From Prevotella sp. UBA1705 (GTDB lineage: Bacteria > Bacteroidota > Bacteroidia > Bacteroidales > Bacteroidaceae), in NCBI GenBank assembly GCA_002317385.1, contig DCJH01000007.1, positions 1 to 43,593 on the forward strand: a DNA stretch of 43,593 bases. The letters run 5' to 3'. Under the pieces are notes generated by a model that made no database searches, was not told where the DNA came from, and was given only the letters and a program-made list of their open reading frames with translations. The translations under genes were made by a program, and so were the position numbers. Within the stretch, counting starts at the first letter, position 1, and each line of letters opens with the position of its first letter. Below, piece after piece: positions 9,427 through 16,545 of the stretch.

Positions 9427-9777
9427 GCAGTTGGATGTTTATTTGATAGTTATTTTTAAAAATAGGTTTGGCTTAGTACCTTTCCGTAAATCGGTGATAA
9501 AGTTAGGCAATTTCTATTTACATTGCCCTTCGATTTGTTTCATTAGTTTTTCTAATTGTTTCATTTGATGAAACGGCCAGATATTCCTCTCTCCATCGTT
9601 GTGTAGACGGGCTTCCCCGCCATGCGCCCACCCGCCACGGAACCTGCCCGTGGGTTGAAATAATTTACCACCGACAGGCCCCACGACGAGGCTCTGCGCC
9701 GCCTGGCGCAGCTATTTTCGGGCGATTCCGTCTGGCCGATATCCTCCCGACAGACCAGACGGAATGCTCACGCAAGG
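9427..9777. promoter_or_regulatory. Upstream region of the xylan PUL with repeats and palindromes
   Basis: This 351-base gap has no gene. A direct repeat TTGTTTCATT occurs at 9535-9544 and 9556-9565, 21 bases apart, so both copies face one side of the helix. The second lies within a perfect palindrome, GTTTCAT-TTG-ATGAAAC (9558-9574). They lie 110-150 bases upstream of the susC start, a plausible operator for a PUL activator. Nearer the M16 gene are hairpins at 9694-9711 (CTGCGCC-GCCT-GGCGCAG) and 9725-9765 (11-bp perfect arms ATTCCGTCTGG / CCAGACGGAAT). These lack T-runs and are weak terminator candidates for the peptidase gene. Confidence 0.45.
9725..9765 (-). terminator. Inverted repeat just after the M16 peptidase gene
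   Basis: Perfect 11-bp arms ATTCCGTCTGG and CCAGACGGAAT flank a 19-base spacer, 13 bases beyond the stop codon. On the minus strand no uridine tract follows, so factor-independent termination is uncertain. It could also stabilise the 3' end of the mRNA. Confidence 0.35.
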
Positions 9778-12657
9778 CTACTTTTTGTAAACATCAGATG
9801 CACTCCATGTTACCACCTTGCCCAGTTTCTGCAGTTGGCCCAGGTCCATCATCCTGCGGTTTCCCACCACGATGATGGCCCGTTTGCCACCCCGAATCTC
9901 GTCGCGATAAAACTTCGTCACGTCGTCGATGCCCATCGCCGGCAGCATCTCCACGGCCTGCCGGCTGGGGTCATCGGCATAGCCCAGCAGTCGCCAGTCG
10001 GCTATTGCCCGTCCCATCCGGCGGAAAGAGGGGTATCCATTGTTCACGGCGTTGATCATTTCCTGCCTCGAAGCGGCCACGTTGGCCGCCCTCACGGGCA
10101 TCGCCCCCAGCAGCGAGTCGAGCACACCAAGGGCAAGCATGGCCTTGTCGGCCTGCGTGCCAAGGCGCGTCACATAGCCGCAGGGGGCTGTGGGACGGCT
10201 CTTGTGGTCGGGCATCAGGGCCCATCCGCGCGACGAATAGGCGTAGGCTCTGAACTCGCGGATATCCTGAAACATCACCGACGACATGCCACCGCCGAAA
10301 TAGTTGCCCCACAAGCCCAGTCGGGCACGCTCCCCAGGCTCAGCCATGGGGCGCAGCGGCTGATAGGTTCCCACAATGGTCTGACGGGCCCGAGGGTTGT
10401 CGTAGACATAGACCACGGGCTCGTCTACGCCCCGCAGACTGCGGTCGGTCACCCGCCAAGGGCGGCTCACCTGGTCCAGAGGCACCTCAGCGCTCACCAT
10501 GCGCACCACCTCGTCGGTCGCGAGCCTACCACTATACACAATGTCGAGCTGGCTCTGCTGCACCTCGCGGAACAGATTGACCAGCGCTTCGCCACTCATC
10601 CGCCTCAGCTCATCGGCCGACACCCTGCAGAGATACTGCGAGCTGTCGCCATATTCGGCCCGCTCGAACACGGCGTCGGCTATGTTCTGGTTGTCTTTGA
10701 AAAACGTCTTCTCCTCCAGTCGGGTAGCCTTCACCAACTTGCGAAACATCTTGTCGGCGGCCTTGGGCTGCGTCAGGAACTCACGCAGGAGCTTCAGGGC
10801 GGGCCCCATCTGGCGGTCGAACACCGACAGGCTCACTGTCACGGCCGAGCGATCGGCGCTCACGCTCACCGAGGCCCCCAGTCGCTGCAGCGCCCTGCCC
10901 CACTGCTGCTTGGAGAGACGGGCCGTTCCCACCATGTCGAGATAGTCGCCCAGCACACTGATGCGCCGGTCGGCGGCACTGCCCCGACGATACACCAGTT
11001 GCAGCACACCGATGTCGTTCATCGGGTTTTTCACGGCATAGAGGTGCACCAGCGGTGCCAGCGTGCGCTGCTCGGCAGCGCTATCCATCGCCACCAACTT
11101 AGGCGGCACGGCGGCGTAGGGCATGGCGGCCAGCGCCTTGGCATAGGCCGACTGCTGTCCGGCGTGCTTGGGCGTCACCGGTTTGTAGTCGGGTTGCGAC
11201 ACGCGCTCCTTGGGATAGCGCCCGAATTTCTTCGAGATCTTCAGCGAGTCGTCATTGAAATAGGTGCGGGCCACGCGCTCCACGTCCTGCCGCGTCACGT
11301 TTTCCACCTGCCGGGCACGGGCCAGCACGTCGGTCCAGGCTATGCCGTGAGACATCGCCCCAATCATCATCGTGCTGCGACTGTCCATGTTTTCCAGTCC
11401 CAGCTCCATCTTGCGCCTCACCGACAGCTTCTCGGCCTGCAGGTCTACATCGGCAAACCGGCCCTGCCGCAGCTTGTCTATCTGCTCCCAGCAGAGCCTG
11501 TCGGCCTTGCGCTTGGAGCCCAACGGCAGGTTGGGCACATAGCCAAAGCCATAGGCCGAGAAGTCTTTGAAGTCGTAGCCCTGCCCCATGGCCACCAAAA
11601 CGCGGTTGGCATGGGTGAGCGAATCGAGCAGACCGGTGGCCGACGAGTTAGACAACAGGCCGGTCATCACCATGAACGCCGCATAGTCGGCGCTGTGCTC
11701 GGTGGGCGCCTTGAACGCATAGCCGGCGGCCTTCACTATCGGAATGGGCAACTTGAGGCGCAGTGGCTTGCTGCCGCGGAAGTCGCGGAGCTGCGACACG
11801 GGCGTTTTCGGGGCCTCGCCGGGCCTGATTCGCCCGAAGGTGCGCTCCAGAAGCGGGCGGATGGAGTCGGCCTGGATGTCGCCGCAGAGCACCAGTCCCA
11901 TGTTGCCCGCCACATAATATTGGTCGTAGAAGCGGCGCATCTCCGACAGGCGCGGGTTCTTCAGGCTCTCGGTCGAGCCGATGATGGGATAGGCGTAGGG
12001 CGTGCCGGCCAGGGCATGGCGCTGCGCCGCCTCGGCAGCCTGCACCATCATCTGGTCGGAATACATGTTCTTCTCCTCGTAGACTGTCTCCAGCTCGCCC
12101 TGAAACAGGCGGAACACGGGCGAGATGAGGCGCTCGGAGTTGAGCTCGCACCACTGCGCGATGTATTGAGGAGCAAAGAAATTGTGATAGACGGTCTCGT
12201 CGAACGAGGTGTATGCGTTGAGTTTCGTGCCGCCGTAGGTAGTGATGAGATTCTCAAACTCGTTGGGGATGGCATAGTCGGCAGCCTTGATAGACAGCTC
12301 GTTGATATGTCGCTGGATGGCCAGACGGGCCGCCGCATCGCGGGTCTGGGCCAGACGGTCGTATTGGGCCGATATGCTGTCGAGCCAGGGACGCTCGCGG
12401 GCGTGGTCGGTGGTGCCTATCTTGTCGGTGCCTTTAAACAGCAAATGCTCAAAATAGTGGGCTATGCCGGTGTTGGGACTGTCTTTGGCGCCGGCCCTCA
12501 CCACCACCGCACCAAACACTTTGGGCTGTGAATGGTCTTCGTTGAGCCACACCGTGAAGCCGTTGTCGAGCCTCAACACCTTGACATCGAGCGGCGACTG
12601 CGCCTGCATCACCACCGCCACCAACAGCGACAGCGCTGCCATCCATGGTCTTTTCAT
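9778..12657 (-). CDS. M16 family (pitrilysin/insulinase-like) zinc metallopeptidase
   Basis: A secreted or periplasmic zinc peptidase of 959 residues. It has a signal peptide (MKRPWMAALSLLVAVVMQAQ) and an inverted zinc motif HYFEH (67-71) with the third ligand expected in GELETVYEEKN (about 188-195). About 50 extra residues sit between the two motifs, as in the Bacteroidetes two-repeat M16 proteins. The second, inactive M16 repeat spans about 520-959. I chose the ATG at 12657, because a promoter (12683-12713) lies between it and an in-frame upstream ATG at 12726. The substrate is unknown; the family degrades peptides. It forms a single-gene unit that is probably unrelated to the PUL downstream. 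Confidence 0.9.
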   Translation of the reverse strand: MKRPWMAALSLLVAVVMQAQSPLDVKVLRLDNGFTVWLNEDHSQPKVFGAVVVRAGAKDSPNTGIAHYFEHLLFKGTDKIGTTDHARERPWLDSISAQYDRLAQTRDAAARLAIQRHINELSIKAADYAIPNEFENLITTYGGTKLNAYTSFDETVYHNFFAPQYIAQWCELNSERLISPVFRLFQGELETVYEEKNMYSDQMMVQAAEAAQRHALAGTPYAYPIIGSTESLKNPRLSEMRRFYDQYYVAGNMGLVLCGDIQADSIRPLLERTFGRIRPGEAPKTPVSQLRDFRGSKPLRLKLPIPIVKAAGYAFKAPTEHSADYAAFMVMTGLLSNSSATGLLDSLTHANRVLVAMGQGYDFKDFSAYGFGYVPNLPLGSKRKADRLCWEQIDKLRQGRFADVDLQAEKLSVRRKMELGLENMDSRSTMMIGAMSHGIAWTDVLARARQVENVTRQDVERVARTYFNDDSLKISKKFGRYPKERVSQPDYKPVTPKHAGQQSAYAKALAAMPYAAVPPKLVAMDSAAEQRTLAPLVHLYAVKNPMNDIGVLQLVYRRGSAADRRISVLGDYLDMVGTARLSKQQWGRALQRLGASVSVSADRSAVTVSLSVFDRQMGPALKLLREFLTQPKAADKMFRKLVKATRLEEKTFFKDNQNIADAVFERAEYGDSSQYLCRVSADELRRMSGEALVNLFREVQQSQLDIVYSGRLATDEVVRMVSAEVPLDQVSRPWRVTDRSLRGVDEPVVYVYDNPRARQTIVGTYQPLRPMAEPGERARLGLWGNYFGGGMSSVMFQDIREFRAYAYSSRGWALMPDHKSRPTAPCGYVTRLGTQADKAMLALGVLDSLLGAMPVRAANVAASRQEMINAVNNGYPSFRRMGRAIADWRLLGYADDPSRQAVEMLPAMGIDDVTKFYRDEIRGGKRAIIVVGNRRMMDLGQLQKLGKVVTWSASDVYKK

Positions 12658-12682
12658 ATTGCGTCTTGATTTGATATGAGGA

Positions 12683-12713
12683 CAAAGATAGGGCTTTTTG
12701 GTGGAAAGAACAA
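12683..12713 (-). promoter_or_regulatory. Promoter of the M16 peptidase gene
   Basis: On the minus strand TTG (12713-12711), 20 bases, then TATCTTTG (12690-12683). The expected start point near 12676 leaves a leader of about 20 bases before the ATG at 12657 and rules out the more upstream ATG. Confidence 0.6.
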
Positions 12714-12761
12714 CGGAGGGAATCATTTTAAGCAGCGGAAGATCTATTTTGACAGCGGAGG

Positions 12762-12870
12762 ATTTTTATTTTGAACAACGGAAGAAACGGAAGAAACAGA
12801 ACCCTCCGGCGTACTTCGAATTCTCGGAGGGCCGCCCAGCGGCCTGCGGATGACACAGAAACAGCCCACC
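12762..12870 (+). repeat. Left arm of a 108-bp inverted repeat
   Basis: This stretch matches the reverse complement of 13193-13301 with about eight mismatches by hand alignment. Inside the arm are two smaller hairpins, CCCTCCG...CGGAGGG and GGCCGC-CCA-GCGGCC, so each arm could fold alone like a REP element. The two arms are about 320 bases apart. No transposase or target-site duplication is seen. Confidence 0.75.
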
Positions 12871-12931
12871 CTATGCTGCCTTGAAAATAGCGTTTCATGG
12901 CGCTGATGGCGAGAGAGGGGATGCTGATCTC

Positions 12932-13016
12932 AGCATCTTGTCTGTGGAGTTCTGTGAAAGTCTGTGTGAGATAAACCTATTGCCTGTGTGAGATAAACCT
13001 GTTGTCAGTGTGAGAT
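12932..13016 (+). repeat. Tandem GTGTGAGATAAACCT repeats
   Basis: Three imperfect units of about 22 bases follow one another: CTGTGTGAGATAAACCTATTG, CTGTGTGAGATAAACCTGTTG and a decayed CAGTGTGAGATGGTTT. A related stretch precedes them (TCTGTGGAGTTCTGTGAAAG). The same words recur inverted at 13303-13345 and in both arms of the 35-kb hairpin (35057-35303), so this is a dispersed family. Confidence 0.65.
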
Positions 13017-13048
13017 GGTTTGAGGAAGCATATGCCATCCGGCGGTGC

Positions 13049-13069
13049 GGACATGCACGGGGCATGTCC
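13049..13069. repeat. GGACATGC/GCATGTCC palindrome
   Basis: Perfect 8-bp arms GGACATGC and GCATGTCC with a 5-base loop, inside the spacer of the 108-bp inverted repeat. There is no T-tract. It resembles a short palindromic interspersed element rather than a terminator. Confidence 0.5.
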
Positions 13070-13192
13070 CTACTAAGCGGCGAGGACTACGAAAAGGGGA
13101 AAACAAGAGAATGTTAGAGCATGAAAATGCAGAAAAACATCTGCGAGATTTGCGAAATCTGCGAGAGAACCACATCCTCTGCGTGCGTCTCC

Positions 13193-13301
13193 GGTGGGCT
13201 CTTTCCGTGCCATCCGCGGGCCGCTGGGCGGCCCTCCGAGAATTCGAAATACGCCGGAGGGTTCTGTTTCTTCCGCGTCTTCCGTTGTTCAAAATAAAAA
13301 C
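13193..13301 (-). repeat. Right arm of the 108-bp inverted repeat
   Basis: Reverse complement of 12762-12870 (about 93 percent identical by eye). On its outer side it is followed by an inverted GTGTGAGA-type repeat (13303-13345), which is not mirrored outside the left arm. The arms are therefore pieces of a larger mosaic of repeats, not the ends of a simple element. Confidence 0.75.
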
Positions 13302-13440
13302 CGTGTGGTTTCTCTCACACAGACTTCCACAGAAAAACACAGACATGAGACAGGAATAGGCAGTGTCTCTCTCCCCATAATTACCCATGAAACATCTTGA
13401 ACATCGCTGTTCATCCTTCGAAAACATCGTCCCACTGACC

Positions 13441-13643
13441 CTATCGCCAAGAAAAACGCGCAAAAATCGCACTTTTGCAACAATCTATAAACCAGCCATT
13501 TACAAAGCCGCTGCCAAAGATGCCCTCACGACAAGGCCCTCATCGCCTTGCGAAAACTACCTTATCGCCCCGCGATAACCACCTATTCTCACTACGATAA
13601 AGCCCAAACAGCTTCGCGAAAAGACCCTTATCGCACCCGCAAC
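13441..13643 (+). repeat. Composite intergenic repeat, copy B
   Basis: Modules CTATCGCC, AAAACGCGC, TTATCGCCCCGCGATAA and CTTATCGCAC alternate here. A tail module (13472-13506, TTTTGCAACAATCTATAAAC onward to TTACAAA) aligns with the tail of copy D at 35603-35638. In this copy further modules follow the tail, so the order is rearranged relative to copies A, C and D. Confidence 0.5.
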
Positions 13644-13842
13644 CCATCCTCATGCCCCGAGAAACTCACCTTCCTCGCATAAAAAACCCTACTTTCCGCC
13701 CCTCCCGTCACCTCTCCGAGAAATTAATTTTTCGTAATTATCCTGACACCTCTACCTGCTCCCGACACCCCCGACGCAGCCCTTTGACACAGGCCTCTCC
13801 GCCACCCGTTACTTAAAAAAGAGAAAAACAATGGCACGTTTC

Positions 13843-13873
13843 TTGCTTTTGATTCATAAAACAATTATATTTG
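13843..13873 (+). promoter_or_regulatory. Promoter of the Bax inhibitor-1 family gene
   Basis: TTGC (13843-13846), 19 bases, TATATTTG (13866-13873). The expected start near 13880 gives a leader of about 30 bases to the ATG at 13910. Confidence 0.65.
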
Positions 13874-13909
13874 TACATCGTAAATCAATAAACCAAACAA
13901 TAAGAAATC

Positions 13910-14626
13910 ATGGAAGTAAACGAATTGGAACAATTGGTGCGTGAAAGACAAGGAGCGCTTTCGGCCGCTTTCCCCGCTCTGATGCGTAAAGTATATCTAT
14001 GGATGACTATGGCCCTGGGCATCACGGGCATCTGCGCCTACGGCGTGGCCACCAGCCCCAACCTGCTGAATCTCATCTATGGCAATAGCATGATGATATG
14101 GGTTCTCATCATCGCCGAACTCGGATTGGTGTTCTATACCACCGCCCGCATTGACAGACTGTCACTGACAACGGCCACCACGCTCTTTGTCATATACTCT
14201 GCCCTCAACGGCGTGACGCTCTCCAGCATCTTCCTGGCCTATACCATGGCCTCTATCGCCAAGGTGTTTTTCATCACCGCCGGCACGTTCGGCGCCATGG
14301 CTCTCTATGGCTATTTCACCAAGACCGACCTCTCTAAGATAGGCAGCATTGCGCTCATGGCGCTCATCGGCCTCATCATCGCCTCGCTGGTCAATATGTT
14401 TCTCAAGAGCGCCATGTTCGATCTCATCCTGAGCTACATCGGCGTGGTCATCTTCGTAGGCCTCACCGCATGGGACAGTCAGAAGATCAAGGAGATGCTC
14501 GCCACCCAGGTAGACATGAGTGAAGGTGCTCAGAAGATAGCCCTCATGGGTGCACTGAGCCTCTATCTCGACTTCATCAACCTCTTTCTCTACCTGCTTA
14601 GAATCTTCGGAAGCCGCAACAACTAA
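13910..14626 (+). CDS. Bax inhibitor-1 (YccA/YbhL, TMBIM) family membrane protein
   Basis: A 238-residue inner-membrane protein with seven hydrophobic segments (about residues 25-45, 55-75, 80-105, 110-130, 140-160, 165-185 and 205-230). The family signature is visible in the last third, with ILSYIGVVIFVGLTAWDSQKIKE followed by GALSLYLDFINLFLYLLRIFG. Members of this family are pH- or calcium-sensitive channels or modulators of membrane proteases; the exact role in Bacteroidales is not established. The short soluble N-terminus (MEVNELEQLVRERQGALSAAF) is usual. It is monocistronic, with its own promoter (13843-13873) and a strong terminator (14648-14680). Confidence 0.92.
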   Translation: MEVNELEQLVRERQGALSAAFPALMRKVYLWMTMALGITGICAYGVATSPNLLNLIYGNSMMIWVLIIAELGLVFYTTARIDRLSLTTATTLFVIYSALNGVTLSSIFLAYTMASIAKVFFITAGTFGAMALYGYFTKTDLSKIGSIALMALIGLIIASLVNMFLKSAMFDLILSYIGVVIFVGLTAWDSQKIKEMLATQVDMSEGAQKIALMGALSLYLDFINLFLYLLRIFGSRNN

Positions 14627-14647
14627 GCCCTTTCCCTATCATACCAC

Positions 14648-14680
14648 AAAGCCCCACCCTCGGTCGAGGGTGGGGCTTTT
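14648..14680. terminator. Bidirectional intrinsic terminator between convergent genes
   Basis: A perfect 15-bp stem (AAAGCCCCACCCTCG / CGAGGGTGGGGCTTT) with a 2- to 4-base loop, flanked by AAA and TTTT. It lies 21 bases after the Bax inhibitor-1 stop and 51 bases after the carboxylesterase stop, so it can end transcripts from both sides. Confidence 0.92.
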
Positions 14681-14731
14681 GCCGTTTGTGCAGCGGCGGA
14701 CGACCTGCGGCGACGCTCCGCCCGGCTTATC

Positions 14732-16336
14732 CTAATAGTGGAACATGCCTTCCACAGCCTCGTAGCGGTGCTCCAGCTGGGCGTCTGCCTTCACCGAACT
14801 ATGCACATCGAGCTGCAACACCGGAGCCACGGCCTTGCCATTGAGCGATGGCCAGTCTACCAGGCCGAGGCCGTTAGGATTGCCGGTCTTCACGAAGTTG
14901 GCGTAATAGTTGGAGAATTGCTCCGACACCACATAGTCTTCGGCCTGCCAGTCGTACACGAGATTGGTATAAAGCGTGCCCATGGCATACTCGATGTCGG
15001 CCGAATGGGATGCGCCGGGGGCACGGGGAGGTGCGGGAGCGTCGCCCTTCTTGTCCGCCACGCCACCTGCCAAGCCTGCCACTTTGTCCTTCACAGCCAT
15101 AGGCGGGCGCGGATGGCAGTAGAGATAGCGATACACGGGCTGCCCGCTGGTGCGCAGATGGAGGGCTCCCCAGCGCCACGTAGAGAAGGTGATGAACATG
15201 TCGGAGGCCAGTTCGATGCCCTGCTGACCACGCACGTCGGCATCGGTATGTATGCCATAGAGGTTGAGCACGCGGTCGGTGTTGGCGCCGTAGAAGTCTT
15301 GTATGCTGGCCTTCAAGTTCTCCACCGTGGCCGGCTTGCCCCGCAGCACGAAGCCGATGGGCATCTCATACGAGTTGCGGCCTATGAGCAGAGGCACCCG
15401 TGTCTGCTCTCCGGCACGGAAAACGTCTATGGGTTGCTTGGTGAAGAAATAGTTGTCGATGTTGGAGATGGGTATGGCCCGCATGCCGGCACGCTTCATC
15501 AGCTCCTCGGCCGGCAGGGCACGCAGCTGCTTCAGGTTCTTGCAGCCCAGGGCTTTCATCTGTGCGTCGCCCTGCTTCTCGGCCTCGGCCAGTGTCTTCA
15601 CGGGCTGATAGCCTATGACCGAACCACTCGAGCCCATGGCCTGAGCAAAGAGTCCCTGGCACAATGGCGACGCCATCAGGGCGCTGACCGACATCGATCC
15701 GGCCGACTCGCCTACGATAGTGATGCGGTTGGGGTCGCCACCGAACGCGCGGATATTATGCTTCACCCAACTGATGGCGGCCACCTGGTCGAGAAATCCG
15801 TAGTTGCCCGAACCCTTATAGCTGCTTTCCTTAGACAGCGCGGAGTTGGCATAGAACCCGAAAATGCCCTCGCGATAGTTGGCCGTAATAGACACTATGC
15901 CCTTGCGTGCCATGGCATGGCCGGCATAGCGAGGCTCGCTTCCGCTGCCCGCCATGAGTCCGCCGCCATTGAAATAGATAAGCACGGGCAGACCTTCGTC
16001 CATGGTTTTGGCCGGCGTCCAGATGTTCAGATAGAGACAGTCCTCGCTCATCTTGCTCGTTCCGAAGTTCATATCGCCGTAGATGGGCTCCTGCATGGGG
16101 TTGGGTCCGAACTCATCGGCCATGCGCACACCCTGCCAAGCCACCACGGGCTGGGGCGCACGCCAACGCAGATTGCCCACGGGCGGGGCGGCAAAGGGCA
16201 CGCCCTTGAACACTTTCACACCTGATTCATCCACACCTTGCAGCACTCCGTCGGCGGTTTTCACCTGTGGAGCCTGCTGTGCCAGGGCCGATACCGACAG
16301 CATCAGGGCCAGGCACGATAACAAAAAGTTCTTCAT
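14732..16336 (-). CDS. Secreted type-B carboxylesterase (alpha/beta hydrolase)
   Basis: A 534-residue exported ester hydrolase (signal peptide MKNFLLSCLALMLSVSALAQ). Motifs of the COesterase family appear in order: FKGVPFAAPPVGNLRWRAPQ (43-62), EDCLYLNIWTP (98-108), nucleophile S211 in GESAGSMS, and the catalytic-histidine region ASHSADIEYAMG near 420. The oxyanion loop reads FNGGG (122-126) where the family usually has HGGG. Possible substrates are acetyl, feruloyl or methyl esters on plant glycans, which would fit the nearby PULs, but the gene is monocistronic and the substrate is unproven. A possible -7 element (TAAATTTG, minus strand, 16428-16421) lies upstream without a convincing -33 box. 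Confidence 0.88.
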   Translation of the reverse strand: MKNFLLSCLALMLSVSALAQQAPQVKTADGVLQGVDESGVKVFKGVPFAAPPVGNLRWRAPQPVVAWQGVRMADEFGPNPMQEPIYGDMNFGTSKMSEDCLYLNIWTPAKTMDEGLPVLIYFNGGGLMAGSGSEPRYAGHAMARKGIVSITANYREGIFGFYANSALSKESSYKGSGNYGFLDQVAAISWVKHNIRAFGGDPNRITIVGESAGSMSVSALMASPLCQGLFAQAMGSSGSVIGYQPVKTLAEAEKQGDAQMKALGCKNLKQLRALPAEELMKRAGMRAIPISNIDNYFFTKQPIDVFRAGEQTRVPLLIGRNSYEMPIGFVLRGKPATVENLKASIQDFYGANTDRVLNLYGIHTDADVRGQQGIELASDMFITFSTWRWGALHLRTSGQPVYRYLYCHPRPPMAVKDKVAGLAGGVADKKGDAPAPPRAPGASHSADIEYAMGTLYTNLVYDWQAEDYVVSEQFSNYYANFVKTGNPNGLGLVDWPSLNGKAVAPVLQLDVHSSVKADAQLEHRYEAVEGMFHY

Positions 16337-16482
16337 TCCTTATTGGGTTTATAGTTTTCTTGATAATGGTTCAACGTTCAGACGACAACCCTCCTACGTT
16401 TTTGTAGACAGATTGCCCAACAAATTTACGAATATTTTGCCGTCATCGTCAGGGTTTGGCCATCTTTTTTCCCCGAAAACGG

Positions 16483-16513
16483 TTGCAACCTGCGACTTTT
16501 TTGCCTATATTTG
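16483..16513 (+). promoter_or_regulatory. Promoter of the beta-barrel protein gene
   Basis: TTGC (16483-16486), 19 bases, TATATTTG (16506-16513). It points to a start near 16520. An in-frame ATG at 16456 lies upstream of this promoter, so translation must begin at 16546 or later. Confidence 0.65.
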
Positions 16514-16545
16514 CAAAAACTAATCACCATCAACACTACTTTCAG

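Larger units (their letters stand above)
12727..13842. other. Repeat-dense intergenic region between divergent genes
   Basis: This gap of about 1.1 kb separates the M16 gene (minus) from the Bax inhibitor-1 gene (plus). It holds short degenerate direct repeats (units like AGCGGAAGAT...ATTTTGA, 12731-12800), a 108-bp inverted repeat (12762-12870 with 13193-13301), GTGTGAGATAAACCT repeats, a hairpin at 13049-13069 and copy B of the composite AATCG-type repeat (13441-13643). Several small open frames cross these repeats on both strands. None has a family signature or a good start, so I do not call them genes. Confidence 0.6.

Noticed and set aside
9835..12531. Long plus-strand open frame antisense to the M16 peptidase gene
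   Set aside because: His/Arg/Gly/Leu-rich shadow translation without motifs; the minus strand has HxxEH and a signal peptide.
13005..13578. Several overlapping small frames on both strands in the 13-kb gap
   Set aside because: They are made of repeat sequence (inverted-repeat arm, GTGTGAGA words) and show no conserved protein feature.
16421..16428. TAAATTTG on the minus strand as -7 element for the carboxylesterase gene
   Set aside because: No TTG 20 bases upstream; kept only as a remark in the gene entry.
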